In this document: one piece after another, positions 15,090-24,100 of the stretch
Layout: each line of letters opens with the position of its first letter
Numbering within the stretch: the stretch's first letter is position 1
DNA from: Rudaeicoccus suwonensis
GTDB lineage: Bacteria > Actinomycetota > Actinomycetes > Actinomycetales > Dermatophilaceae
DNA length: 64,000 nucleotides
Assembly: GCF_007829035.1 (NCBI RefSeq)
Contig: NZ_VIVQ01000001.1
Location: forward strand, 1,922,001-1,986,000
Direction: 5' to 3'
Position numbers and translations under genes: made by a program
Notes under the pieces: generated by a model
Database searches by the model: none
Told to the model about the DNA's origin: nothing
What the model saw: only the letters and a program-made list of their open reading frames with translations

Positions 15090-17831
15090 TCAGCGCGCTG
15101 TCGGCAACGATCTGCGACCGGTGTCGGTCCGCGAGCGCGAGGGAGCGACCGTTGCCGCAGCACCGAGGACCTCGAGCCCCGAAGAGTGGGTGTTGATCGG
15201 GTTGAGCTCCAGCGCTGCGACCTCCGGCAGGTGCTCGGCCAGGACAGCGACCCGCGCGATCAGATCTTCCAGCGCCGCACGGTCGATCGCCATACCGCCG
15301 CCGCGCCCGCTCAGCAGCGGCGCTGCCCGCACCGAGCCGATCAGGTCGCGCACATCGGCAGCGGACATCGGCGGAATCCGGTAACCGATGTCGCCCATGA
15401 CCTCCGTCGGGGCGCCGCCGAGGCCGAACCGCACGACCGGGCCGAACAGCGGATCCTCACCCGTCGACACGACGCACGCGATGCCGGGAGGCGCCATCCG
15501 TTGCACGACGAGGCGATTCGCGTGCAACGTTCGCAGCCGCTCGTCCAGTGACCGGAAGGCATCGCGCACGGCGGCGTCGTGATGCAGGTCCGCGCGCACG
15601 GCGGTGATCGGTTGTGCCCGCACCAGCGGCGAGACCGACTTGACCACGACCGGGTAGCCGACGCGTCGGGCAGCTGCGACGGCTTCGTCCGGCGACCTCA
15701 CCAGGGTGACCGGCCACACCGAGATGCCGTATGCCGCAAGCAACTCCTGCAGTTCGGCAGCTGTCAACGCGCGACCCTCCCGCGAGCCGGCCAGAACCCT
15801 GGCGATCAGCGCCTCGGCGGCAATCCGGTCGATTCCATCGGGCATCACCGGCACCCCCCGCTCACTGGCGCGCCATTCGCCGTATCGCGTGGCAGCGGCC
15901 AGCGCGCGGACCCCGTCCTCGGGCATCGAGTATGCCGGGACCACCTTGCTGCGGCCGTCGCTCGTGGTGCCGCCCGCGAGCGCCTCGGACACTCCCTCGA
16001 TGCCCAGGAAACTGGTGATGCAGGGTTTGTCATGATCGGAGGCGACACGAGCCAGGCTCTGGGCCAGAGCGAGTCCGGCGAAGATCCGCGACTGCATGAA
16101 GCCGGTGATGACGCTGTCGACATTGGGGTCCTCGAAAGCGGCAGTCACCGCCGCGGCACACTCGTCCGGGCCCGATTCGGCGGGAAGGTCGATCGGGCCG
16201 TGTGTCACCTCCAGGCCCCAGCTGACGGCGGCATCGGCGGCAAGGGCCCCCATGGCTGCGGAGTTGCTGACGATGGCGACACGCGGGCCGCGCGGGATCG
16301 GCTGGTGCACGACCAACTGGCCGACGTCGAAGAGTTGGTGGACGTTCTCCACCCGGATCACGCCCGCCTGCCGCAGCATCGCCGCGAAGGCCTCGGGTCG
16401 GGCGTTCGTGACGCGCACCCGGTGACCCGGCGGAACGCCATACTCGGAGACTCCGGACTTGACCACGATCACCGGTTTGCGAAGCGCCAACCTGCGCGCG
16501 ATGCGGGAGAACTTGCGCGGGTTGCCCATCGATTCGAGGTAGAGGCCGACCGCCTTGGTGGCGTCGTCGTCGATCCACAACTGCATGATGTCGTTGCCGG
16601 ACACGTCGGCCCGGTTGCCGGTGGACACGAAGTGCGACAGGCCCAGCCCACGACGGGTGGCGAAATCGAGAACGGCGATACCGAGTGCGCCGCTTTGGGA
16701 GAAGAGCCCGAACCCACCCGTCGGCGGCATCTCCGGGGCCATCGAGGCGTTGAGCCGCACCTGAGGGTCGGTGTTGATGATGCCGAAGGAGTTCGGCCCG
16801 ACCACCCGCATACCGTGTCGCCGCGCGGCCCGCACCAGCTGGGCCTGCCGACGCTCGCCCTCCGGACCCGCCTCCGCGAAACCCGACGACACCACGAGCA
16901 GCGCCTTGACGCCGTGCGCGGCGCAGTCGGTCACGACCTGCATCACTTCGGCGGCCGGGACGGCGACGACGGCAAGGTCGACCGGTTCAGGCAGATCGGT
17001 GACCTTGGCGAACAACTCACGATCGGCCAATTCGTCGTGACTGCGCGCGTTGACGGCATACAGGCGGCCGGTGTAGCCACCGTCGACGAGGTGGTCGAGC
17101 AGTCCGCGTCCGACCGAATCCAGCCGGTGACTGACGCCGATGACAGCGACGGATTCCGGCGACAGCAGCGTGTGCACGCTGCGTGCCTCGGCACGCTGCT
17201 CACGTGCGGCGCGCACTGCCTGGGATTGTTCGGTGGGTTCGATCCGGAACGACAGTGAGATGACGCCGTCGTCGAACCGGCGGTCGACCTCGTAGCCGGC
17301 GTCGGTGAAGACGCCCATCATCTTGCGGTTCTGCGGGAGCACGTCGGCGACGAACTCCTGAACCCCGGACTCCGCACCGATCACAGCCAGGTGTTCGAGC
17401 AGCACGGAGCCGACACCTCGGCCCTGGAAGTCGTCGGCGACGTTGAAGGCGACCTCGGCGCGTGGACTGTCCGGCCCGGAGAGCCGGTCGTAGCGCGCGA
17501 CTCCGACCATCTGCTCGCTGGCCTCCATGATCAGGGCGACCCGCTCGCGGTAGTCGACCGTGGCGAACCGTTGGGCGTCGCGATCGCTCAGGTGCCGCAG
17601 CGGCGCGAAGAACCGTAGGTAGATCGATTCCTCGGACTGCCGCTCATGGAATTGCTGCAGTCGTTGCACGTCGTCCGGCCGGATCGGCCGCACCTGCGCG
17701 ACTGAGCCGTCGCGCAGCACGACATCGGCTTCCCAGTCCTGCGGATAGCCCTCCGGCAACGCCGGCGGCGTGGCCCGCTCGGGCGCGGTCGCCGAGGTGT
17801 CACCCGGATCGACGCTCATGGCGTCCAGCAT
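15090..17831 (-). CDS. fused GNAT acetyltransferase / NDP-forming acyl-CoA synthetase (Pat-like)
   Basis: A 913-residue fusion. Residues about 35-205 form a GNAT domain (DDFQGRGVGSVLLEHL acetyl-CoA loop). A CoA-binding Rossmann domain follows (about 225-340, ESVAVIGVS), then a succinyl-CoA-ligase-like region (about 350-660) and an ATP-grasp domain (about 680-900). Such proteins include lysine acetyltransferases that modify metabolic enzymes such as acetyl-CoA synthetase, although some act as acyl-CoA ligases. GAGGTGA seven bases before the ATG at 17831 supports this start. Six bases separate it from the upstream BNR-protein gene, so it belongs to the sigma-factor gene string. Confidence 0.88.
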   Translation of the reverse strand: MLDAMSVDPGDTSATAPERATPPALPEGYPQDWEADVVLRDGSVAQVRPIRPDDVQRLQQFHERQSEESIYLRFFAPLRHLSDRDAQRFATVDYRERVALIMEASEQMVGVARYDRLSGPDSPRAEVAFNVADDFQGRGVGSVLLEHLAVIGAESGVQEFVADVLPQNRKMMGVFTDAGYEVDRRFDDGVISLSFRIEPTEQSQAVRAAREQRAEARSVHTLLSPESVAVIGVSHRLDSVGRGLLDHLVDGGYTGRLYAVNARSHDELADRELFAKVTDLPEPVDLAVVAVPAAEVMQVVTDCAAHGVKALLVVSSGFAEAGPEGERRQAQLVRAARRHGMRVVGPNSFGIINTDPQVRLNASMAPEMPPTGGFGLFSQSGALGIAVLDFATRRGLGLSHFVSTGNRADVSGNDIMQLWIDDDATKAVGLYLESMGNPRKFSRIARRLALRKPVIVVKSGVSEYGVPPGHRVRVTNARPEAFAAMLRQAGVIRVENVHQLFDVGQLVVHQPIPRGPRVAIVSNSAAMGALAADAAVSWGLEVTHGPIDLPAESGPDECAAAVTAAFEDPNVDSVITGFMQSRIFAGLALAQSLARVASDHDKPCITSFLGIEGVSEALAGGTTSDGRSKVVPAYSMPEDGVRALAAATRYGEWRASERGVPVMPDGIDRIAAEALIARVLAGSREGRALTAAELQELLAAYGISVWPVTLVRSPDEAVAAARRVGYPVVVKSVSPLVRAQPITAVRADLHHDAAVRDAFRSLDERLRTLHANRLVVQRMAPPGIACVVSTGEDPLFGPVVRFGLGGAPTEVMGDIGYRIPPMSAADVRDLIGSVRAAPLLSGRGGGMAIDRAALEDLIARVAVLAEHLPEVAALELNPINTHSSGLEVLGAAATVAPSRSRTDTGRRSLPTAR

Positions 17832-17837
17832 CCCAGG

Positions 17838-19265
17838 TCACCTCGTGGGGTCAATGACTCCCCAGGTCTGCCCGTAATCGTCGGACACCAGGATCTGGCT
17901 GTTGGTGCGCGTGAACGCGTAGAAGATCCGGCTGCCGGGACTGGCGAGCCAGTTGACCCCGGTCGCCGGTGTGGCGACTGCCGCCGGGGCGAAACTGCCA
18001 CCGCCGTCGCCGGAGACGAGCACATTGCCCGAGCCGGTCGCAGTCGACGCGCTGCCCGCCGGCTGACCACCGGTCGCCGCGACCACATGCTTCTCGTCCG
18101 CAGCCGCGAGCCACACCTGCCCCAGGTTCGGCAGGGTCAGCGCCGAAGTGGACACAGTGGTCCAGGTCTGCCCGTCGTCGGTGCTGCGGACAACGGTGTA
18201 GGTGGCGTCGGCCCCCGAGACCCGCTCATCGCACAGGCCATAGAGCACCAGCGCGGAGATGTTCGTCGCCGGGGTGAGGGCCTGGATCGGCGTGCTCGCG
18301 CAGGACGACGGCCCGGTGAGTGGCACGAGGTTGCCACCGACAAGTCGCATCGCCGACGGGGACGCCGCGCTGCCGGAGGAGGTGAGCTCGACATACGTCT
18401 GGTTGTTCTGCACCACGATCCGGCCGGCGCTGATCGCCGAGGACGGCGACGTGGTCGCCACCATATCGGTGTCGTTGTTGCTCTGCGCCGAGATCTTGCT
18501 GACGTAGACCGGCCCTGAGCAGACGCCCTGTGTGCAGCCCGACGCGCTGAGAACCATGATCTGGCCCTGCCAGATCTCGACGTCGAGGACGATGTCGCCG
18601 GGGTGCTGCATCTGGGTGAAGCTGGCGCCGCCGTCGTGGGTGACCCACAGCCCCCCACCAAAGACATAACCGGTGGTGGCCGTCGCGAATCTCACCTGGG
18701 TGGCCGCGCCCGACGGTTGGATCGACGGCACGGTCTGACCGGTCGCGCTGGAGACGTCGGTGCCCTCGAAGGTGTGCACCGCGGACCATGTCTGACCGTC
18801 GGTGCCCGACCGCAGCAACACCGGGCAGGTTCCGTCACTGCTGCAGGTCTGCGCGCCGAGCGCGTACAGCGTGTTCTGCGCCGCGTAGCTCACCGACCAG
18901 GTGGTGAACGACTTGGGCACCGCGAACGGTTGCTGCGTCGCCGTGGAATTCGGGGCTGTGGCAGGACCTGACCCGAGACGAGGCTGGCCCGTGGCGGCGG
19001 GCACCGTGGTGTCGACTCCGGTCTGCTTTGTCGGTTGCTGCCAGCTCCAGATCGCGAACAGAGCCACGATCGCCACCGCCGCACTGGCGATGATCGTGAC
19101 GTGGCTGCGCCGCCGTGTGGTGGTGCGCGCGGACCGCAGGATCCGCTGCCAATCCAGGTCGGTGGCCGGTTGGCTCTCGACGGAGTCGCGCTGCTGTGCG
19201 AAGAAGCGGGCGACCGGGTCGTCGTCGTTCACGGGCTCGGATGCCCTGCGCGGATCAGAGTTCAT
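17838..19265 (-). CDS. membrane-anchored BNR/beta-propeller protein encoded with the ECF sigma factor
   Basis: 475 residues: a cytosolic N-terminus (1-55), one membrane segment (HVTIIASAAVAIVALFAIW, about 55-73), a Thr/Pro/Ala linker, and an extracytoplasmic region with several Asp-box signatures (WVTHDGGASF, RSTDDGQTW, VSGDGGGSF, VSDDYGQTW) expected to fold as a beta-propeller. Its ATG overlaps the sigma-factor stop by four bases. In this position most ECF units carry an anti-sigma factor; this protein lacks a ZAS-type HxxxCxxC motif, so an anti-sigma role is only an inference from context and topology. Ligand unknown. Confidence 0.72.
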   Translation of the reverse strand: MNSDPRRASEPVNDDDPVARFFAQQRDSVESQPATDLDWQRILRSARTTTRRRSHVTIIASAAVAIVALFAIWSWQQPTKQTGVDTTVPAATGQPRLGSGPATAPNSTATQQPFAVPKSFTTWSVSYAAQNTLYALGAQTCSSDGTCPVLLRSGTDGQTWSAVHTFEGTDVSSATGQTVPSIQPSGAATQVRFATATTGYVFGGGLWVTHDGGASFTQMQHPGDIVLDVEIWQGQIMVLSASGCTQGVCSGPVYVSKISAQSNNDTDMVATTSPSSAISAGRIVVQNNQTYVELTSSGSAASPSAMRLVGGNLVPLTGPSSCASTPIQALTPATNISALVLYGLCDERVSGADATYTVVRSTDDGQTWTTVSTSALTLPNLGQVWLAAADEKHVVAATGGQPAGSASTATGSGNVLVSGDGGGSFAPAAVATPATGVNWLASPGSRIFYAFTRTNSQILVSDDYGQTWGVIDPTR

Positions 19266-19768
19266 CGCACACCCTCCAGAGCCGCAGCCAGTTGCTTGCG
19301 CGCATCGAACAGATCTCGTTTGACGGCGCCTTCGGACTTGCCGGTTTGTATGGCGACCTGCGCTATCGACAGGTCAGCGTAATAGTGCAGCAGCACCGCG
19401 AGCCGGAAACGTTCCGGCAACGACTCCACCGCCTGACGGACGGTCACGCGAGTCGCCGAGTCGAACTCCGGCGCCGCGACATCGGGATCCACCGGCTGAC
19501 CGGCCGTCAACTTGTCGTATGCCGCGGACTCCCGACCGCGCTTGCGCCAATGGTCGCGGACCTGGTTCGCCGCGGCCGTGTACAGCCAGGCACGCGGATC
19601 CTGCACTGAATCCCAGTGCTTGATGAGCTTGATGAAGGCATCGGTGGCCACGTCGTGGGCCAGATCCCGGTCGCCGATCAGCGACGTCGTCCACCCCGCC
19701 AATCGACCGAAATGCGCGTCATACACCTGCCGTACATCTTGCTCGACGGCCGCCTCCCCCGACGTCAC
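19262..19768 (-). CDS. ECF-type RNA polymerase sigma factor
   Basis: 168 residues from the GTG at 19768. Region 2 (VYDAHFGRLAGWTTSLIGDRDLAHDVATDAFIKL) and region 4 (LPERFRLAVLLHYYADLSIAQVA with its helix-turn-helix) are clear, with the DHWRKRGRE linker between. The GTG follows AAGGTGGGG; an ATG at 19828 would add 20 unlikely residues. It heads a leftward string with the BNR membrane protein and the Pat-like gene. No obvious ECF-type -35 GGAAC was found in the 200 bp upstream, so autoregulation is not shown. Confidence 0.9.
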   Translation of the reverse strand: MTSGEAAVEQDVRQVYDAHFGRLAGWTTSLIGDRDLAHDVATDAFIKLIKHWDSVQDPRAWLYTAAANQVRDHWRKRGRESAAYDKLTAGQPVDPDVAAPEFDSATRVTVRQAVESLPERFRLAVLLHYYADLSIAQVAIQTGKSEGAVKRDLFDARKQLAAALEGVR

Positions 19769-19974
19769 GCACCCCCACCTTTCCCGAGAACGAGCGGCAC
19801 GGTGCACCGCAGGGAACGCAATCGTCATACCAGCTGGACGACGCAGGAGCCCTCTCGGTTGGCTGCCGCCTCAAACATTGTGACCGTGTCCTGGCATCCA
19901 GGGCCGATTCACAGCCGAGCCACAGGAGGTCACCCTATCCCGCGGCTGACAGGCCCTGGGCCTACGGTGGCCGG

Positions 19975-20610
19975 ATGCAACTCGATGACGCGATCTTCGG
20001 ACGCCGGATGGTGCGCCGCTTCGACCCGGACCGCCCTGTTCCGCGCACCGCCCTGGACAACATCGCCCGCTCCGCTGTGCGCGCTCCCAGCGCCGGTTTC
20101 AGCCAGGGTTGGGATTTCGTGATTCTCGAGGGCGCGGCGCGCGAGTCCTTCTGGACCGCCAGCGCGGATGCGGATGGCCCGGACGCTTGGCTGCGCGGGG
20201 TGATGAGCGCGCCGACGCTGATCCTGTGCGTCTCGGACAAAAACCGTTACCTCGACCGGTACGCCAAGGACGACAAGCCCTGGCCCGACCGCAGCGAATC
20301 CCACTGGCCGGTGCCTTACTGGGACGTCGACACCGGTATGGCGTCGATGCTGATGCTGCTCACGGCGGTGCAGGAGGGCCTCGGCGGACTTTTCTTCGGA
20401 GTCGCAGTCGAGCGGCACGTCGCCGTCCGAGATGTCTTCGGCATACCGGACGAACACAACATCGTCGGCGTCATCGCGCTGGGATACGCCAGCAGCACCA
20501 AGGCGTCCGGCAGCACCCGGTCCGTGACCCGCCGGCCGTTGGAGGACACCTTCCACGACGGTGCCTTCGGCCGGCCGTATGCCGTTCAGCCCGCCACCAC
20601 CAGCGACTGA
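19975..20610 (+). CDS. nitroreductase family protein
   Basis: A 211-residue FMN-dependent oxidoreductase. It begins MQLDDAIFGRRMVRRFDPDRPV, with the SxRRF-like FMN-phosphate segment and PSAGFSQGWDFVIL, and ends with the family's EEGLGG-like helix (AVQEGLGGLFFGV). It may reduce nitro compounds, quinones or flavin; the physiological substrate is unknown. TACGGT six bases before the ATG at 19975 suggests a leaderless message. Its last 25 bases overlap the convergent hydroxy-acid oxidase gene. Confidence 0.85.
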   Translation: MQLDDAIFGRRMVRRFDPDRPVPRTALDNIARSAVRAPSAGFSQGWDFVILEGAARESFWTASADADGPDAWLRGVMSAPTLILCVSDKNRYLDRYAKDDKPWPDRSESHWPVPYWDVDTGMASMLMLLTAVQEGLGGLFFGVAVERHVAVRDVFGIPDEHNIVGVIALGYASSTKASGSTRSVTRRPLEDTFHDGAFGRPYAVQPATTSD

Positions 20611-21635
20611 TCGACTGCGCTCAGTCCGGCGGCACCGGCCAGCCCCATGGCGTGTGCGAGTTCGTCCGTGAGGCCACTGAGCACCGCTCGCACTCCCGCG
20701 GCTCCGTCGGCACCCAGACCCCACAGCACCGGGCGACCGACAAAGACAGCAGCCGCGCCGAGCGCCAGCGCGGTCAGCGCATCGAATCCGGACCGGATGC
20801 CACCGTCGACGATCACCGGAGCGTCACCGCCCACCGCTGCGACGACCTCCGGGAGCGCGCGTGCCGTCGGGACGGCCCGGTCGAGTTGTCGGCCACCGTG
20901 GTTGCTGACCCACACCCCCGATGCCCCGGCGGCCAACAGTTCGTGGGCATCGTCCCCGCGCAGCACCCCTTTGACGATCACCGGCAGACCGGTGAGTTCG
21001 GCGAGCGCCCGGACGTCGGCGACGGTCTGATCGGCCCGCTGATCGATGCGATCCCACGCCTCGTCGACGGGTCCGCGCAGATGTTCGCCCACATTGACCA
21101 GCGCAAGCTCGTCCGACATCGGCAACGGCCGGACCGCCTGCCCGGCGCTGCGATAACCCACGTATGGCGTGTCGCCGGTCAACACGAGCGCGCTCGCGCC
21201 GGCGCGGGTCGCTCGGAGCGCCAGCGCCTCGGTGACCTCGCGGTCGCGCATCGAATACACCTGGAACCACCATGGCCCGCCGATACCGGCAGCGACATCC
21301 TCGATGCGCGTGGTCGACCTGCTCGACAGCACCATCGGCGATCCGCAGTGAGCGGCTGCCCTCGCCGTCGCCAACTCCCCGTCCGGGTGGACCAGCCGGT
21401 GGAAGGCGGTCGGCGCCACGCCGATCGGCGTGCGCCACCGTCCGAACAGGCTCAGTTCGGTGGACACGTGCGACACGTCGCGCAGCACGTGCGGACGCAG
21501 CCGCCACGTCGACCACGCGTCGGTGGCCTCCTCGACGCTGACGTTCTCGCCGGCGCCGCGGTTGAGGTAGTGCCAGACCTGCGGGTCACAGGTGCGGGCA
21601 GCCTGGTCGCGCAACCCGCGCAGCATCTCGCGCAC
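20586..21635 (-). CDS. FMN-dependent alpha-hydroxy-acid oxidase/dehydrogenase (LldD/glycolate oxidase family)
   Basis: 349 residues in a TIM barrel. Family signatures are present: APTAFHRLVHPDGE, LTGDTPYVGYR, VIVKGVLRGDDA and the active-site SNHGGRQLDRAVPT, plus VDGGIRSGFDALTALALGA. The likely reaction is oxidation of lactate or another 2-hydroxy acid to the 2-oxo acid; the exact substrate is open. The GTG at 21635 sits five bases after GAGGAGG, a strong ribosome binding site. It is divergent from the LLM-family gene and shares an 85-94 bp promoter gap with it. Confidence 0.9.
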   Translation of the reverse strand: MREMLRGLRDQAARTCDPQVWHYLNRGAGENVSVEEATDAWSTWRLRPHVLRDVSHVSTELSLFGRWRTPIGVAPTAFHRLVHPDGELATARAAAHCGSPMVLSSRSTTRIEDVAAGIGGPWWFQVYSMRDREVTEALALRATRAGASALVLTGDTPYVGYRSAGQAVRPLPMSDELALVNVGEHLRGPVDEAWDRIDQRADQTVADVRALAELTGLPVIVKGVLRGDDAHELLAAGASGVWVSNHGGRQLDRAVPTARALPEVVAAVGGDAPVIVDGGIRSGFDALTALALGAAAVFVGRPVLWGLGADGAAGVRAVLSGLTDELAHAMGLAGAAGLSAVDQSLVVAG

Positions 21636-21729
21636 ATCAACCTCCTCGTCGGGCCCACCCCGTCGAAATTCGACACCAGGGCGGTTACAGGTGCCACCTC
21701 AGCAAACATCGCTCACTAGCATGACGGGC

Positions 21730-22539
21730 ATGACCCTCTCACGTCCTGTGCGCATCGGCGTGCAACTCCAGCCGCAGCATGCTCCGTATTCCGCGATCCG
21801 CGACGCCGTCCGGCGTGCCGAGGATCTCGGCGTCGACGTGGCCTTCAACTGGGACCACTTCTACCCGCTGTACGGCGAGCCGGAAGGCATGCACTTCGAG
21901 TGCTGGACCATGCTCAGTGCCTGGGCGGAGCAGACCAGCCGCGTCGAGATCGGCGCGCTGGTGACCTGCAACAGCTACCGCAATCCGGATCTGCTCGCCG
22001 ACATGGCGCGCACCGTCGACCACATCAGTGACGGTCGACTCATCCTCGGCATCGGCTCGGGCTGGTTCGAAAAGGACTACGAATCATACGGATTCGAGTT
22101 CGGCACCGCCGGTGGACGACTGGACGACCTGGCCAATGCGCTCCCCCGCATCGAGGCGCGTTTCGAGGCGTTGAACCCTGCTCCGACCCGCAAGATCCCG
22201 GTGCTCATCGGTGGTGGCGGCGAGAAGAAGACCCTGCGTCTGGTCGCGCAGCACGCGGACATCTGGCACACCTTTGCCGACCCTGAGGTGTTGAGCCACA
22301 AGCTCGAGGTGCTGCGCGGACACTGCGACAGCGTCGGGCGCGATCTGAACGACATCGAGGTTTCCGTGGGCGTCGGCGGACGAGGCCGAGACGGCGGTCA
22401 GGCGGGCGAGCCCGAGGAGGAGGGCAGCCCGCTGCTCGACCTCGGTGCGCGGTTGTTCACCGTCGGCACAGGTGGACCCGACTACGACATGTCGGTGCTG
22501 GAGAAGTGGATCGCCTGGCGCGACCGCGTCAACTCCTGA
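21730..22539 (+). CDS. LLM-class (probably F420-dependent) oxidoreductase
   Basis: 269 residues from ATG 21730, or 272 from ATG 21721. The luciferase-like TIM-barrel hallmarks are present: VAFNWDHFYPLYG, ALVTCNSYRNPDLLADMARTVDHISDGR and LGIGSGWFEKDYESYG. F420 use is inferred from the subfamily (TIGR03560-like); FMN is possible. TAGCAT lies seven bases before 21730, which favours the second ATG as a leaderless start. The glycosyltransferase GTG follows the stop by one base, so the two are cotranscribed. Confidence 0.85.
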   Translation: MTLSRPVRIGVQLQPQHAPYSAIRDAVRRAEDLGVDVAFNWDHFYPLYGEPEGMHFECWTMLSAWAEQTSRVEIGALVTCNSYRNPDLLADMARTVDHISDGRLILGIGSGWFEKDYESYGFEFGTAGGRLDDLANALPRIEARFEALNPAPTRKIPVLIGGGGEKKTLRLVAQHADIWHTFADPEVLSHKLEVLRGHCDSVGRDLNDIEVSVGVGGRGRDGGQAGEPEEEGSPLLDLGARLFTVGTGGPDYDMSVLEKWIAWRDRVNS

Positions 22540-22540
22540 G

Positions 22541-23995
22541 GTGACGACGGTCCCGGTCCGCCCACGCACCATCCGCACGTGGGCGCTGCTCGCCGGTGCG
22601 GCCGCCGCACTGCTGAGCCTGGCCTGGTCCTGGCGTCCGAGCATCTGGTTCGACGAGACGGCGAGCTTGTCCGCGGTCCGGCGACCGTGGTGGTCGCTCA
22701 TCGACGTGGTGCATCACGTCGACCTGGTCCATCTCACGTTCTACTCGTTGTTGCGTTGCTGGTCGGATGTGTTCGGCACGTCCGGCTTCGCCATCCGCTC
22801 GCTGTCGGCCGTGCTGCTCGGCGCCTGCTGCGCCCTCGGGGTGCTCGTCGCCAAAGAATTGTTCGACGAGCGGGTGGCCGCCTGGTCGACGCTGACCTTC
22901 CTGCTGCTGCCCGGACTCACCTGGTCGGGCTTCGACGCCCGCTCGAGCGCCTTCTCGTGCTTCACCTCGATGCTGGCGGTCTGGGTGTTGCTCAAGGCCA
23001 AGGCCCGTGGCGGCCGCTGGTGGGTGCTGTATGCCGCAGCCCTCATGTTGTCGGTCTTCGTGCAACTGCTGACGGTCATCGCGCTGGTGGTGCACCTGGT
23101 CATCGCGCGCGAGCGGTGGCGCCCGTGGGTCCTCTCCGCGGCGGTCGCCCTTGTGCTCTTGGCACCGTTCATCCTGGCCGCCCACGGTCAGCAGGGCCAG
23201 ATCAGCTGGCTCCATATCCAGCCACTGGATTCAGCTGTCTCTGTTGGCTTTTCACAGTTCTTCCTCGGGATGCGAAGCGACTCCCGCAACCCGCTGGTGA
23301 CGATCGTCGGTCCGGCGCTGCTCGGCGCCAGCGCCTGGGCACTCGTGGTGATCGGCTGGCGTCGCAGCCGCGGCTGGGCCGTCGCGCTGATCTGGGCCCT
23401 GGTGCCTGCCATGCTCGCCGTTGCCTGGTCGCTCGTGGCGTCGCCGATCTACCAGGAGCGCTATTTTTCGTGGTGTGCTCCGGCATACGCCATGTTGATG
23501 GCAGCAGGAATCGACCGGCTGTGGCGCTCTCGTCGGCCGCTCGGAGTCGCCCTGACCGTGGCGGCGGTGCTGGGCGCATTGCCCGTCACGGTGGCCCAGC
23601 GGGGGCCGCACGCGAAGTACGACCAGGACTACCGACTGCTCGCGTCATACGTGCGCGCCCTGCCCCGCGCGGGAACCGGCGTGTTCTACGCGACTCCCGC
23701 CTCGCGTGCCGGCAGCATCGCCTATCCGTCGAGTTTCACCGGCCTGCAAGACTTTTCGCTCGGCCAGTCCCCCGTCGCATCGGGCACGCTGTTCGGGGTG
23801 AATGCCCCGGACAGCACCACATTGGCGCGACTGAAGGCCGCTCATGTCAGGCACGTGTTGCTGTTGTACGAATTCCAGACACCACTGCGGAAGCGCCCGC
23901 AACTGCCGGAGTTGCAGGCGGCCGGCTGCACTCTGCAGTGGGACAAGGTGATCAGCCGCACCAGTGCCGCGTGGTTCGAGTGCACCTGGCGGTGA
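22541..23995 (+). CDS. multi-spanning membrane glycosyltransferase-like protein (GT39/ArnT fold)
   Basis: 484 residues with about ten membrane segments. Just after the first segment comes WFDETASLSAVRR, the Asp-Glu motif on the first extracytoplasmic loop that identifies GT-C enzymes using polyprenyl-phosphate sugars, followed by HHVDLVHLTFYSLLRCW. It would transfer a sugar from a lipid carrier to a cell-wall polymer or protein outside the membrane; acceptor unknown. GTG at 22541 immediately follows the LLM-gene stop (TGAGGTG). It is not an assured mannosyltransferase. Confidence 0.78.
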   Translation: MTTVPVRPRTIRTWALLAGAAAALLSLAWSWRPSIWFDETASLSAVRRPWWSLIDVVHHVDLVHLTFYSLLRCWSDVFGTSGFAIRSLSAVLLGACCALGVLVAKELFDERVAAWSTLTFLLLPGLTWSGFDARSSAFSCFTSMLAVWVLLKAKARGGRWWVLYAAALMLSVFVQLLTVIALVVHLVIARERWRPWVLSAAVALVLLAPFILAAHGQQGQISWLHIQPLDSAVSVGFSQFFLGMRSDSRNPLVTIVGPALLGASAWALVVIGWRRSRGWAVALIWALVPAMLAVAWSLVASPIYQERYFSWCAPAYAMLMAAGIDRLWRSRRPLGVALTVAAVLGALPVTVAQRGPHAKYDQDYRLLASYVRALPRAGTGVFYATPASRAGSIAYPSSFTGLQDFSLGQSPVASGTLFGVNAPDSTTLARLKAAHVRHVLLLYEFQTPLRKRPQLPELQAAGCTLQWDKVISRTSAAWFECTWR

Positions 23996-24100
23996 ACACC
24001 CGCGCCCGGCGGCCGGGTGTCGCGGATGGGTTCGCACGCGCGATGTTGGATGATGAGCCGCGCAACAGATGGACGATCGGGTAAATCAGAAGGGCGGCCA

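Noticed and set aside
20109-21719. 536-codon frame on the plus strand across nitroreductase and opposite the hydroxy-acid oxidase
   Set aside because: It crosses two real genes in wrong frames and has no recognisable fold.
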